NCBI GenBank assembly: GCA_000611775.1
Contig: KK106982.1
Coordinates: 2,971,992-3,035,991, forward strand
Direction: 5' to 3'
DNA length: 64,000 nucleotides
From: Umbilicaria muhlenbergii
Lineage: Eukaryota > Ascomycota > Lecanoromycetes > Umbilicariales > Umbilicariaceae
Positions 47,430 through 58,113 of this stretch are shown one piece after another. The notes beneath the pieces were generated by a model. That model was not told the DNA's origin. It saw only the letters and a program-made list of their open reading frames with translations, and did no database searches. The translations under genes were made by a program, and so were the position numbers. Position 1 is the stretch's first letter. Each line of letters opens with the position of its first letter.

Positions 47430-50400
47430 TCACTCGCCCATGAGCACGTCCCCGACGTCCGCCTCGCGGTCGTCGATCCCGGGGTTCGAGTTCGCGAATA
47501 AGATTCGATCGGCGAGATCATCCCCGTTTCTTTCGTCCATAGCCGTAGCCACATCCGCATGGCGGCCCCTCTTCTCCTCCTCGTCCTCCCTCTTTCCCCC
47601 CATCTCGATCTCGATCTCCATTTCCTCCTCGCCCTCACCATCTCTCTCCCCCTCCCCCTCCCCCTCCTTCCCCTTCCCCATCCCCTCATCCTTCACCTCT
47701 CCATCATCCTCCTTCCCCTCCTCCTCATCCCCCTCCTCCCTCTCCTCCTCGTCCTCCTCGTCGTCCTTTCCCTTCCCTTTTCCCCCACCCCCCTCCTCTC
47801 CATCCCCCTCCTCCTCCTCATCCTCCTCCTCCTCCTCATCCCCCACAACCCCCCTCCTCCTCCTCGCACTCCTCACGCTCCCCGCCGGACTTCCCCGACC
47901 AGTCCCGACCCCCAGCCCAATCCCCAATGCTCCCCCATTCCCAATCCCCAACCCCCCCGCCCCCTTCCCCAACGCCTTGCCCCCCCGCCTGACCGGCGTC
48001 TCCGTCCCCGTCCGGCTTTTTCTCGGTCCGCCCCTCCAGCCGCCGCGGCGGCGGGAGACGGTGCCGGGGATGGGGGGAAAGACTTCGTAGCGGATGGCTG
48101 GGATGGATGGGGCGGTGGGGGCGGGTGTAGAGGTAGATGTAGGGTGGAGGAGGCCGTTGGAGGTGGTGGAGAGGGTAGAGGGTTCGGGGGTGAGGCGCGG
48201 GGGCCCGGGCGTGGCGGAGGGGAGGCGGGGTTTGGTATTGGGTTTGAGGTCCGAGGAGTCGGTGGTGGAGATGCGGAGGATGGGTTTTTGGTCGGTGTCG
48301 ATGGCGCCGTTGATGGGGGCGGGCTCGTCGGGTTTGCCGTTGCTTGAGGCGGACTCGACGACGGTGGCGGCGGCGGTTGCGGCGAGTTCTTGCTGGACGC
48401 CTTCTTCTGCTACGGGTTTCTCTTCGTCTTCGCCCTCCCTTGGCGCGACTGTTGAGAGGGGTGGAGCGCGGTCGTAGTGCGCGAGGTTGCTGCGGCCCAT
48501 GATGTATGGCGTCCAGACTAAAGCGTCTGGGTTTAGCTTCACGTAGCGTTTGGCCTCCCAGCCCTCGATGCACTGCTGGAAATAGTCGTAGTCGAGCCGA
48601 AGGGCGTAGGTTTTGGTAACGGGATCCCTGACGAGAGCGCGTAGACCTTCGAGGGCGGAAACAATGTCGTCGGCTGTCATGCCGGTGCGGTCGGAGATGT
48701 CGACGATGCTGAGTGGTTTGCTCTGGTCGCGGAGCTGGTAGGAGAGGACGAGTCGCCAGTAGTTGCGGTAGGAGACGAGACCCATGTCGGAGAGAGGCTT
48801 CTCGGGGGATCCGGTCTTCCGCTCAACACGTGTGAGAAGGTAGGAGAAATCGATTAGGAGATTACCGTAGCCTTTGCGTTGCTGTGTAGGGAGGGTGAGG
48901 ATACAAGAAACATTGTTCTGACTGCTTGGCCGTTTCTCTTTCGAGAAGTATCCGACAAAATGACAACCAAGTTCGTCGTATTCAGTCATCACGTAGAAAA
49001 GAAAAGGTTCGACATCGTAGTAGAGAGTCTTTGAGCCAAGGAATAGCTTGGCAAGGAGGCAGAGGTTCTGGCAGTAGACTGGATTCTTGCGACCGTCGAC
49101 TTCGAAGACCGAGACCGATCCGTCGCGGTAGATTTCGTCACCCGGTGGGTGCTTAGCTGGGCATTTGAGCTTATGCCTCCACGCCACATAGTCGGAGTTC
49201 ATATATTTTAGACAGAATTCACAGATGTAGAGCACTCTGTTCCGGCTGTACTCCTCTGGATATGGTGCTGCGTACCATGTCTCTATCTCGAAGCCGCCAA
49301 AGTTGATGCACTTGATCTTGCTCGGGGGACCTGCAAGCTTATGCGATGCACGGCCTTTGATTTCGCCTTCCAGCTCCAGATTTGCCGTTTTCTGCTTCCA
49401 CTCTTCCTCGGCTCTCTGCCGGGCTTCTTCAAAGCGTGCTCGATCGGCTGCTTGCGGGAGTGTTTTCGAGGTATCTGCATCGGCTTCGGACAAGATGCCG
49501 CCATATGGCTTCGACTTGAGTTCATCATTTTCACGTTCATGAAACGAGTAGAAGGGTGTTGCGTATGATTGAGAAAACGATGGGGCGAAATGGGTATGTT
49601 GTGTTTCATTGGTCGGGCGGCGGGGCGCCCGCCGTCGCTTTTTCTTTGGCTGCGCACTGAGGACATCGGAAACTTTGGATGGATCAAGCCGAAATGCAAC
49701 AACGAGGCAACCCGTGTCCTGCCTCACGATCGCAGCATGTCCTTGTTCAACTTTCCTCTGCTTTCGTGATCTGCCAGCCCTTGAGGATCTTGACTTTTGC
49801 GTTGAGGGGCTAGCGCTTGCCTCAACCCGCTCTCTACTCAAGCCAACATCTTCCACTGGCGGATCATTGACTTGATCATCGTCGCCTTCTTCATCATCAT
49901 CATCGTCATCATCAGCTAGGACGGGCGATATTGGCGCTTCGGAACCAGTCTCGGAATCAACCTGCTTCCTTCGGCGCTTCTTTGGTACTGGGATGGGCTC
50001 CTCAACTTCGTCGGTGGAAGCTTTGCGCTTCCGCAGTGATCGCGAACCATCCAACGGATCATCGTCGAGGATGAGGTTGTTGAACACAGAGTGCGAACCT
50101 GGCCTTGATGTGCCACGTTGAGCAGGTAGCAAGTCTCTCGTGAATTTTGGGGCAGACGACCGCCGGCGCGAGACTGCTTCATCTGCATCCTCATCGCCGT
50201 TGTCAGGTTCGAGAGCATTTTCCACGCATTCAGGGCACCGCCACTGTTCAGCATCTGTAAGAAAGGGTGAGTACGCATATCTCAGTCAGCTGACTAACCA
50301 GCCAAAGGAATGTTACGCACCGTCATCCGATTTGAGAGATTTTGCTTCTCGGGCGCACTGCCGGTGTGCTGCAGGTCGGTTAGACTCCTTCAGGTACGCC

Positions 50401-51024
50401 GGGAGATCAACAAGGCTAAGCTTTGAGCCAGGAACTCACAATTATCTCCACAGACAGCGCATGCCATATATTCCTCGAAGTCCTCACTCGGATCATGCTC
50501 CTCGTCCTGGTTACAGAATCTGCGAGATTATCAGCCACCACTCCAAACAGTTAGAGAAGCTTCAATACTGACATGCAATTATTCCGAGTCGCGACCTCAA
50601 CCTCAGCGTCCTCGACGATTTCGCTTCCTCCCTCCCACTCCTCTGCCGCAACAGATTCGTCGTCGCTGGAGCTCTTGTCAGAGTCATCTTCCTCTTCTGC
50701 GACACTGCTAGCCTCCACGCTTGAATCGTCATCTGCAATCGCTTCCTCATCGCTATCCTGATCTGCATGTCCGTTTGGCAGCTTCACCGCACCTACACCC
50801 TCACCGTCATCTTCAACCTCGTCACTATCCTCATCTACCTCTTCACCTTCTGCGTCCGCATCCGAAACTGCATCTCCGTCTGCAAGCTCGCCGACTGGAA
50901 CGTTCCCCATATCGAAGTCAATCTCCGGATCATCTTCTCCTTCAGCATCGACGTCGCTGCCCGCCAGTTCGTACCCAGTGTCGTCTAACCGAGTCTGCAG
51001 CTGGGCAGGCGCCGCAGCGGCCAT
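47430..51024 (-). CDS. sas3: MYST-family histone acetyltransferase with PHD finger (Sas3/MOZ type)
   Basis: Nuclear lysine acetyltransferase, probably the catalytic subunit of a NuA3-like complex acting on histone H3. Four exons (51024-50573, 50519-50440, 50368-50321, 50254-47430) give 1134 aa. Residues 1-150 are highly acidic. Splicing restores a C4HC3 PHD finger at ~150-205: CIFC, CAVC, HRQC and CPEC. Basic/acidic linkers follow. The MYST domain covers ~505-785: a C2HC finger (CEFCLKYMNSDYVAWRHKLK, then C), FFL-like core, catalytic-loop cysteine in NNVSCILTLP, acetyl-CoA loop QQRKGYGNLLIDFSYLL, and the catalytic-region Glu in GSPEKPLSD. The C-terminal ~350 residues are Pro/Ser-rich and then an extreme Glu/Gly/Lys tract. 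The PHD finger argues against Esa1 and Sas2. High confidence in family, good confidence in Sas3. Confidence 0.93.
47560..47870 (+). repeat. Polypyrimidine tract inside the MYST gene
   Basis: For ~300 bp the plus strand is almost only C and T (tcctcc, ccctcc units). On the coding minus strand it encodes the Glu/Gly/Lys-rich tail of the acetyltransferase. Such mirror-like purine-pyrimidine tracts can form triplex DNA. Confidence 0.85.
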
Positions 51025-51099
51025 AGTGTATGTCGCGGTTGCCGCCAGCTTGAATAATGCCGTTCACTTCCTCCCTTACCCCGGGACACGCCAGTAGCA

Positions 51100-51455
51100 A
51101 TGTCCGGGCTGGCTGCGCTCCTAAAAGGCTCTCCGGCGCCAGCTTCCACGAGTAGTGTTAGAGCACTGAGGAGCAGGCAGGACGCAGTCGCGCGCGTTAC
51201 ACGGGTAGAAGAAGTAGTTGCATGTGAACCTTGAGCACCAGTGCTTTGCGGGTATGGCTAGACGTTCTTCACTATGTTGGTAGAGCTGCCAATGTCAGCG
51301 ATACTGTGCTCACCACGACCTCGTCCCACGTCCACAGTGAGCTGAAGAGAATGGCCATCGCGGAACTGGGGGATCTTCACGACTTCACATACCTTTCCGG
51401 CACTTCCGACGCGTCATCCGTCATCAATTTAGCATTAAACGCATTGATAGAATAA
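51100..51455 (+). CDS. Possible small hypothetical protein (two exons)
   Basis: A tentative model: exon 51100-51223, intron 51224-51261 (GT...AG, only 38 nt), exon 51262-51455, giving 105 aa. It begins MSGLAALLKGSPAPASTSSV and ends in SSVINLALNALIE, with a helical-looking middle (VEEVVAYVLHYVGRAANVSD). The frame is continuous and the composition protein-like. It is 75 bp from the start of the divergent acetyltransferase gene and ~210 bp upstream of NDUFA1. I recognise no family. The intron is shorter than usual, so it may instead be chance or part of the NDUFA1 leader. Confidence 0.35.
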
Positions 51456-51664
51456 TGGTAGCCATTCTCGTTGCGACCCCTTGGTTCTTGAAGACCTGTC
51501 GTCAAACTCGCTTACCTAAGGCGGATCCCGCGCTGCAACCTCACGACTGCTTCTCCACCACGACCGACATCACTCTGCACCGGATTCAATCAGTAAGGCG
51601 CAAAAGGTGGCTGGGCATAGTTGTTCGTCAAGCTGACACTCACTACAGCACTACTGGTCTCAGG

Positions 51665-52132
51665 ATGGGTGTCCCGTTCGAGGCCTTACTCCCGTATGGG
51701 ATCATGCTTGGGGTACGCCGACCGGTCGCAACTCTACGCAACCATCGTTACTAAACCTATTGACAGCTGTTTGGGTTCACTGGAGCAGCTCTTTCGAAAG
51801 TCAGGCATATGCAGAACGGAGGAAAGCGAGCACGACACTCAATTGATCAATGGGACAGGGTACGCCGTCATACTCTTTGTGGTTAATCCCCTCCACTTAC
51901 AAGCCAACAGCAAAGTACGGCGCTCTTCACTACTAAACTATGATACGCAGACGTTAACAATTCTTGCAGTGATGGATCGGGATAGGCGATTGACGGGCTA
52001 TCTACGAGGACAGACAGATCAAGTTGAGGCACCAGCTGGGTTCGAGCTGAATAACCCATGGCGGGTAGGTACTACGTCGACGTTGGCTCGGCTCATGCTT
52101 ACAGCAGATAGATGGAGAAACGGTTCTTTTAG
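51665..52132 (+). CDS. NADH:ubiquinone oxidoreductase subunit NDUFA1 (MWFE) homologue
   Basis: Accessory subunit of mitochondrial complex I, with one membrane helix next to the ND1 module. Four exons: 51665-51712, 51767-51866, 51970-52064 and 52112-52132, giving 87 aa, the expected size. The start VPFEALLPYGIMLGLFGFTG supplies the membrane helix. Then come HMQNGGKRARHSIDQWDR, MDRDRRLTGYLRGQTD, APAGFELNNPWR and MEKRFF. The order and sequence match fungal NDUFA1 proteins as I recall them. The second intron's 5' site is uncertain: 51867 (gtcata) preserves frame, while the stronger-looking gtacgc at 51860 leads to a stop unless a different 3' site is used. The gene's 3' end faces the N-acetyltransferase gene, 92 bp away. 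Confidence 0.85.
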
Positions 52133-52224
52133 GTCTCATGGCTGGCGTTATCCAATTCGATCCCTTGGGCATATCAATATATTGTACGCTTGACACTGTC
52201 CGTTTTTGATGCCGTAAGGGCTAC

Positions 52225-53217
52225 TCAGGTTTCTGGCAACTGCGTTGTCATTCCCTTGATCCCACCTCTCTCCTCTTCCGACAGCTCGATGTTGAACCAC
52301 TTCTTCAGGGCTTCTACCCTCTCTCCTTCCGTCTTGAGTGTCTCCAAATGCTCCGTCTTGCCTTGGATCCTCCGTTTCACATTGTTACCTTCCAATATAA
52401 TTGTTCCCACTACCTCCCCACCGTCTAAGATCATTCTCACTACTACAATCTTGTAAGTAAACCAAGTCCTCCCAGACTGACTCGTCCAGAAATTCATGAC
52501 TTCGTAATCCACCGGCAAGAACTCAAGCTCAGTGAAGCAGTAGGCATCGTTCCATTCATCGTCTGGTGAATTGCGGTGTTGAAACATCCAGAGCTTTTGG
52601 TTGCGACTGGTATTAGAGGCGATGTTTGAGTGGTGTAGTCGATACTCTTGAGGGCTAATGCCGGGGGAGACCATGTCAGCCTTGAGGGCCAAAGGATGCA
52701 CGGCCCCGTTGGAGCCGAAGCCAACATCGACCACATAGCGTCCGCTTGAGAGAGTGACGGTATTCACCATGTGAGACCTTTACGTTCGTTATTCGTTATG
52801 CGCGGTCGAGGGAGCCATGACATCTAACCAGCCCCCAAATCCGCCATCTGGTACACCGTTTGTAGCATTACTCACACGAGCGCCGACACTGCAGACATGA
52901 TATCCGAGAGTCCGTAAGACAGTGCCAAAGAAGCAGTTATTCTCCATACAGTAGCCTCCCATGCCCTTGTTTACTACCTTCTTGTACAGATCTTGTGGAT
53001 CTAGAGCAACGGAATGATGCGTTGAATAATGCAGCACTAGATTTTCAAAGGGTACTCTGGCCAATTGGTGCTTTTGCAAAGCAGTGAGGAACCCAAGATC
53101 GTCATCTTTGCGCGCTTGGCGAAAGTCGTGGAATCGTGACGGGAGCCTTATGTGGTTGAAATATTGGGAGATCTGTTCAGCGGAGTACAAGGGACGCTGA
53201 GAGAGTTCGCTGGCCAT
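52225..53217 (-). CDS. Arylamine N-acetyltransferase
   Basis: Cytosolic enzyme that transfers acetyl (in some fungi malonyl) from CoA to arylamines; in Fusarium and related fungi it detoxifies plant benzoxazinone derivatives. Two exons, 53217-52829 and 52777-52225, give 313 aa. Splicing restores GGFGGWSHMVN. The catalytic triad can be read: Cys90 in MGGYCMENNCFF, His132 in WSHMVN and Asp147 in VVDVGFGSNG. The N-terminal helical domain includes LQKHQLARVPFENL, a family signature. The C-terminal part (LWMFQHRNSPDDEWNDAYCF, VDYEVMNFWTSQS) is the usual lid and third domain. The substrate cannot be told from sequence. Confidence 0.94.
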
Positions 53218-53616
53218 GTTGAGGTATAGTATGTCTCCCCAACAAAAGACGCAGGTGGACAGTTGGATTTGCTGAAGCGAAACCCAAGGGAGACTTTTCT
53301 ATATGATTTGCGTCATTCAGCGACGGAGAACCCTGTAAGGCTAGCCAATCATATACACCTTATCTAGATCGCAAATAGTCGGCGTTGCCGATTGAGCACG
53401 ATGAACGTTCCAAGAAAGCTGTGAAAACCGCAAACTTGCACTTGATGAAGACTTTTGCTTCTTTACAGCAAGGCAATCCGTGGTCGCCCCGGCCGAGCCG
53501 GCCTGGCGATCGTGCATCCGTTCGCTGCCCCTGTCTCCGCGATTAACGAAGGCCAATGACGCAACATGTCCGATAAGCCCTAATCAGACCCCAGACGGGT
53601 CCTCGCCTTGAAGACA
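53218..53616. promoter_or_regulatory. Divergent promoter region, N-acetyltransferase / F-box gene
   Basis: About 400 bp shared by two divergent genes. A CCAAT box (gccaatcata) lies at about 53344. Nothing else is identified. Confidence 0.45.
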
Positions 53617-55473
53617 ATGCATTCAACATTGTCTGACCTTCCTTCTGAGCTCCTCACGCAGATAGTTTCTCACATCGAACATGCTCAAACTCTCTTGCAC
53701 CTCTCGCTGACCTGCAAGCGGCTATACAAGTACACAGACAGAGATGGCTGGCGAGTATTCGTACAGAACCGATTCCCCTCTATCCAGACTCCACCTTATT
53801 GGAAAGATGCCGCACATGCCCTTACATCCTTATCGCGAGCCTGGGACCGCAAGGCGTTCATCGCTCGAGCTATTGAGCCCGATAATGCGGCAGTGCGACT
53901 ACCGAACGGGAGTCGACCAGTCGATCATGGAAGAAGGCAAAGAGGGCAAACGATGGGATATCAGCCGGTGATAGACAGCTATGAGAGTTCTACCGGACCT
54001 AGTTGGACATCGAGGGAGGAAGTCTTGTGTTGGGGAGCTGGTGCGGAATTGATACTACGGGTAAAGGGTATGGGTGACGAGGTGGAAAAGGCATGGCAAG
54101 AGGCAAGCATCGGCAGGGAACGGCTGGAGAAATACGATCAACATCATCACAAGATTGAGTGGGCGGTGTACAAGGAAAACCATTTGCAGGAGGGGAGGGA
54201 CGACATCACGTCTGTGAACTTACTTCGTTCGTTGCAGAGACCGAAAGATTCTTCAGAATATGTGGTCGTAGGAAGAGCAAGTGGTGGATTACAATGCCTC
54301 CGACTGCTACCGGAAAAAGGTCAGAGTGAGGTCGTAGCAAACTACATGACTGATGGCCGTCCAGTCCGCGGAGCAACCATCAGCCCATCAACGGAACCGC
54401 TTCTCGCAGCGTGTCTATCAGACGGCACAGTCGTCATATATCCTGTCGCACCAAACGAAGCCAACCTCGAACCGCTCGGCGAGCTACAAATAATCCCACC
54501 CGATCACCCCGGCAGGACATGGTCTACACGATTCCTATCCCGCGACCGCCTAGCCGTCGGCCTAGGCCCATCCACCTCACCCCTACACATCTACCCCATC
54601 CACCCCGCCGGCATTTCCAGCACCCCAATCCGCAGATTTGGAACCTCATTCGCCGCCGACACCACCATCCACAGCGCCACCAACCCCTACCTCCCCAGCA
54701 CCTCCTCATCATCATCCATCTACTCCCTCCACCCCCTCCCCCCCTCCTGCCTTACCGGCGGCTCCGACGGCGAAGTCCTCCTCAGCGGCTGGTACGACGG
54801 CTCCGTCCGCCTCCACGACACGCGCTCTCCAGCCCCCTACACAGCCATCTACACCGACCCCATCGACATCTCCTCCCCAGTCTACTCGCTACTAGCGTTC
54901 GGCCGCGAACGCTTCGTAGCGGGGGGAGCAAGGCATTCGATCCTCAAGGTGTTTGATCTGCGCATGCCGGGCGGGAAGGCGTATTATGCCGCTGACCTGG
55001 AAGCCTGTTCGTCGCCGACCCCCGCGGCGCAAGGGCCGGGACCGCATTGTTGCCACTACCATCACCAGAGCAGAGACGAGCGCAGGGATTGGAACATCTT
55101 CCTCAACCCGCGGGGGCCGCATTTCTACAAGCTCGGCGCGCGGCGGAGCGCGCAGTCGCCCGTGTATTCGCTGTCGTCCCCCTCGGCCAGTTCGCCGTCG
55201 CTCTACGCGGGGGTCGAGGGCGCGGTCGTGCAGTTTGATATTGTGGGGATGATGGATCGGTGGCCGGATCCGGTGTTTCGGTATGGGATGCCGAAGCTGA
55301 AGATGCGGGGGGCGAGAGATGCGGAGGTGAGAAGGAAGTGGGATCCGTGGAGGGATGTGATGAGGTTGGCGGTTTATGAGCAGGTTAGTGTGGGGAGTAT
55401 GCGGTTGAGGGTGCAGAGCGGGGTGGGGGATATGGAAGAGAGTGTGAGGGGGTGGGATGAGAGATGGCTGTAA
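53617..55473 (+). CDS. F-box protein with WD40-like C-terminal region
   Basis: Likely substrate receptor of an SCF ubiquitin ligase. Intronless, 618 aa from the ATG at 53617. The F-box is at the very start (LSDLPSELLTQIVSHIEHAQ, then LLHLSLTCKRLYKYTD). From ~residue 200 short blade-like motifs occur (YVVVGRASGGLQCLRL, LLAACLSDGTVVIYPV, GEVLLSGWYDGSVRLHDTRS, FVAGGARHSILKVFDLRMPG, LYAGVEGAVVQFDIVG) consistent with a beta-propeller. Classical WD dipeptides are mostly degenerate. Fungal F-box/WD proteins of this arrangement are mostly uncharacterised. The third-codon GC preference rises sharply between 54500 and 55300. Confidence 0.85.
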   Translation: MHSTLSDLPSELLTQIVSHIEHAQTLLHLSLTCKRLYKYTDRDGWRVFVQNRFPSIQTPPYWKDAAHALTSLSRAWDRKAFIARAIEPDNAAVRLPNGSRPVDHGRRQRGQTMGYQPVIDSYESSTGPSWTSREEVLCWGAGAELILRVKGMGDEVEKAWQEASIGRERLEKYDQHHHKIEWAVYKENHLQEGRDDITSVNLLRSLQRPKDSSEYVVVGRASGGLQCLRLLPEKGQSEVVANYMTDGRPVRGATISPSTEPLLAACLSDGTVVIYPVAPNEANLEPLGELQIIPPDHPGRTWSTRFLSRDRLAVGLGPSTSPLHIYPIHPAGISSTPIRRFGTSFAADTTIHSATNPYLPSTSSSSSIYSLHPLPPSCLTGGSDGEVLLSGWYDGSVRLHDTRSPAPYTAIYTDPIDISSPVYSLLAFGRERFVAGGARHSILKVFDLRMPGGKAYYAADLEACSSPTPAAQGPGPHCCHYHHQSRDERRDWNIFLNPRGPHFYKLGARRSAQSPVYSLSSPSASSPSLYAGVEGAVVQFDIVGMMDRWPDPVFRYGMPKLKMRGARDAEVRRKWDPWRDVMRLAVYEQVSVGSMRLRVQSGVGDMEESVRGWDERWL

Positions 55474-56062
55474 GTCTCCTTTTTTTTTGACTCGTTGAGA
55501 CGGTTTGTGTGGGGGGGGAGAGATGGATGGACATGTACTGATTTCTACGAGGTCTTGTTGAGTGTGGAAGCACGGATGGGATGGTTGTATCCTCCTCACG
55601 CGGGTCTGGAGGTGAAGGCTTGGATATCTGGCTCTAAAGGTGTATATACTTGAGATCATCCAAGACAATCTGGGATGAAGGAGTATGACAACATGTAGAC
55701 GGACGTTTTGCGTTACAGGCAACCGTTCAGAGATGTGTATTTCAGCTTCTTATGTGAATTCCTAGACTAACAAATACTGCCTTGAACAATCATAGCGCTG
55801 ACTGCACAGATATCAATGTATCTGTAGTCCATAGAATATCGCCCACAATTCTGCTGTGAGCCACATATGAACAAACTGGAGTACAATTTCCAGTATGTTA
55901 GTCCTCCACGGAGTACTCCTCGTTACGCTAGCCTGGTGTTTGGGCATATGACACAAGAACATAATACACATGACCCACCTCACCAGAAAGTTTAACCGCG
56001 AGGTTCTCCCAGCTCTCACCGAAGTAACGAACAAAGCCCACTTCAACACCGGGCTACTCTGA
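55474..56062. other. Convergent intergenic region
   Basis: About 590 bp between the F-box gene and the 3' exon of the SRP40-like gene. Only 3' flanks are expected; nothing else recognised. Confidence 0.35.
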
Positions 56063-57754
56063 CTAATCCCCGAATTTGATACCCTTGCCACCCGAGATGT
56101 CAATAGGTCCTCCTTTGTAGCTACCCCTATTCACAAACAGCCAAGTCAGTATAAGCACTTACTCAAGAGCTTCATTCGGTCATTACCTCTTCTTCTTATT
56201 CTTCTCCTTCGTAAACCCCTTGCCCTTTGTCACTATCAAGTCCTCGTGCGCCTTTTGAGCATAGCCGTACGGCACGAAGGCATTGGAGGCGAGCTTCGGG
56301 TCGACTTTGATGTCTTGCGGTATACGCGAAAAGGGCGTGTTCTGCTTCTTGGGGAGTTTTGCGGAATTGGGTGTTTGGACTTCGGCTTTGGGGGAGACGG
56401 ATCGTTTGCGCTTCGTCTTTTTGGTAGCAGGGGTAGGAGGTTCGACCAACTTCGTGGGCTTCTTGGACTTTTTGGCTGGTTTGTCGGAGTCTGAAGAGTC
56501 GGACGAGGATGAGTCGGACGTGGCGGACGAGCTGGCGCTGGATGATGAGGTTTCCTTTGGTGAACCACCTGCTAGGGTAGCGCTTGAGTCTGTAGAGGTT
56601 TTGCGCGCTTCGACAACAGCTGGGTTCTCTTTCTTGGACGCTGATTTCGCAGTCTTGGCTGGAGGGGCATCGGATTCACTACTTGAGGAGCTGTCGTCCG
56701 ATGACGAGGCTGGTAGAGGCTTTTTGGTAGGAGCTGTGTCCGAGTCGCTATCTGAGGAAGATGAAGAGGATGAAGAAGCCTTGGCCTTAGCCTTGGCTAC
56801 GTGAGCTGCGGGTGCTGGTGTAGGCACAGAAGTACTGATTGTGACTTTCTTTTTCTTGGAGTCTACCTTTGTCTTTTTCGCTGGAGGAGCTTCGCCTTTT
56901 TCAGATGAGGAAGAATCAGAGTCCGACTCAGAAGAGCTTGAAGAAGATCCACTCGAGCTGGTCTTGCGTTTTAGGTTCTTGACTAAACCATTTGCAGTGG
57001 GCTTTGCTGGGATTGCTTTCGAAGTGGAGGCATCTTTCTCGTCATCGGCGTCGCTGTCGGAGCTTGAAGAAGAGGTCCCGGATGACGACGCCGCGTCTGT
57101 GACCTTCTTGACTACTTTTGAGGCTGGGGGCGCGTCTTTCATCTCAACGTCCGAATCGCTCTCCTCGCTGCTACTGTTGCTGCTTCCACTGCTGCTCGTG
57201 TCGTCTGACTTGGCTTTCACCTTGCGATCGCTCACCTTCTGCTTCTTTCGCGTCTTCTTGGCGCTCTTCGTTGTAGCATCCCCTTCCTCTTCGCTGCTAG
57301 TCTCCTCAAGCTCTCTTTTCTCCTGCCATTCCTTGAGCCAGTCTTTGTAGATCTTCACCAGCCCAGGCATGCCCTTGTCAAACTTCTTTCCCAACTCAAC
57401 GTCCCAGTCGTCAAGCTTCTTGCGCGCATTGAGCTCGGTGGTGTAGATGCGGGACGTGCTATTGAAGCCGTAAGATGTCAAGAACGCGCCAACAAGTGAC
57501 AGTAGTTGCGAGGGAGGTGCGGCCTTCATTGGTGCTGACACTGATTTGTATTTGAGAAGTTGGATGGCTTGTTCACGTTCTTCCTCCTCTTTATGCTTCT
57601 GCTCTTCGGAGATGACCTTGGGATTGAGAACTGGGTTTTCTTCGTCAGGAGGGAACATCCATGTTGGCTGCGGTCTGTCGGGCGCGTTCTTCTTCTTCTT
57701 CTTCTTCTTCCTGGCTGGATCTGCCGCCTTGACTGGTTCCTTGTCTTTGGCCAT
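56063..57754 (-). CDS. srp40: SRP40/Nopp140-like nucleolar phosphoprotein with LisH motif
   Basis: Nucleolar chaperone for box H/ACA and C/D snoRNPs and ribosome biogenesis. Two exons, 57754-56187 and 56126-56063, give 543 aa. The N-terminus is Lys-rich (KKKKKKNAPDRPQPTW). A LisH dimerisation motif at about 70-105 (LLSLVGAFLTSYGFNSTSRI) follows. The middle ~330 residues alternate Ser/Asp/Glu blocks (casein kinase 2-type acidic serine runs) with Lys/Ala/Pro blocks, the hallmark of Nopp140. The SRP40 C-terminal domain is split by the intron: FSRIPQDIKVDPKLASNAFV and KAHEDLIVTKGKGFTKE in exon 1, then RGSYKGGPIDISGGKGIKFG in the 64-nt last exon. Stopping at the end of exon 1 would lose that conserved tail, so the splice is well supported. 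Confidence 0.92.
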
Positions 57755-58113
57755 GGTGGGCGAGATCTGGGTGTTGTGGGAGCGTGGTGTTGTAAGGGTG
57801 TGAGTGCAATTGAGAATTTATTATTCAAGTGAGAGTCATAAAAATATAAAAGATATTCCCCGTCGCATGCAACATCCCTGCAGGTGATTGCCGAGCCTGG
57901 TGGGGTCTTCGGCAACAGCCGTTAGCGTGGTCGGTGCCGGTGGGCATAACGTGTAGAGTAGACTAGAGTATGGGGCTGGCCGTCAAACCTCATCCGACAC
58001 CCAATGTCTCTGCGCGTTTCCCCAGTCTTGTTCGCGGGCTTGTGGCTACGACGGCAGCGGCAGTAAATGCGTGACATGGGATACCGCGATCCAAGTCATT
58101 CAATGTCACCACG
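57755..58113. promoter_or_regulatory. Bidirectional promoter region, srp40 / sec3
   Basis: A 359-bp divergent spacer. No motif is assigned. Both 5' leaders must begin here. Confidence 0.45.

Noticed and set aside
47440-48347. Long plus-strand open frames rich in Ser/Pro and Leu/Pro
   Set aside because: They are antisense to the repetitive acidic tail of the acetyltransferase gene and arise from the polypyrimidine tract.
54892-55722. Minus-strand frame of 276 codons
   Set aside because: It is antisense to the F-box/WD40-like gene in a GC-rich part; its Pro/His/Arg composition is typical of a shadow frame.
56246-57350. Plus-strand Ser/Leu/Val-rich frames
   Set aside because: Antisense to the Ser/Asp/Lys-rich repeats of the SRP40-like gene.
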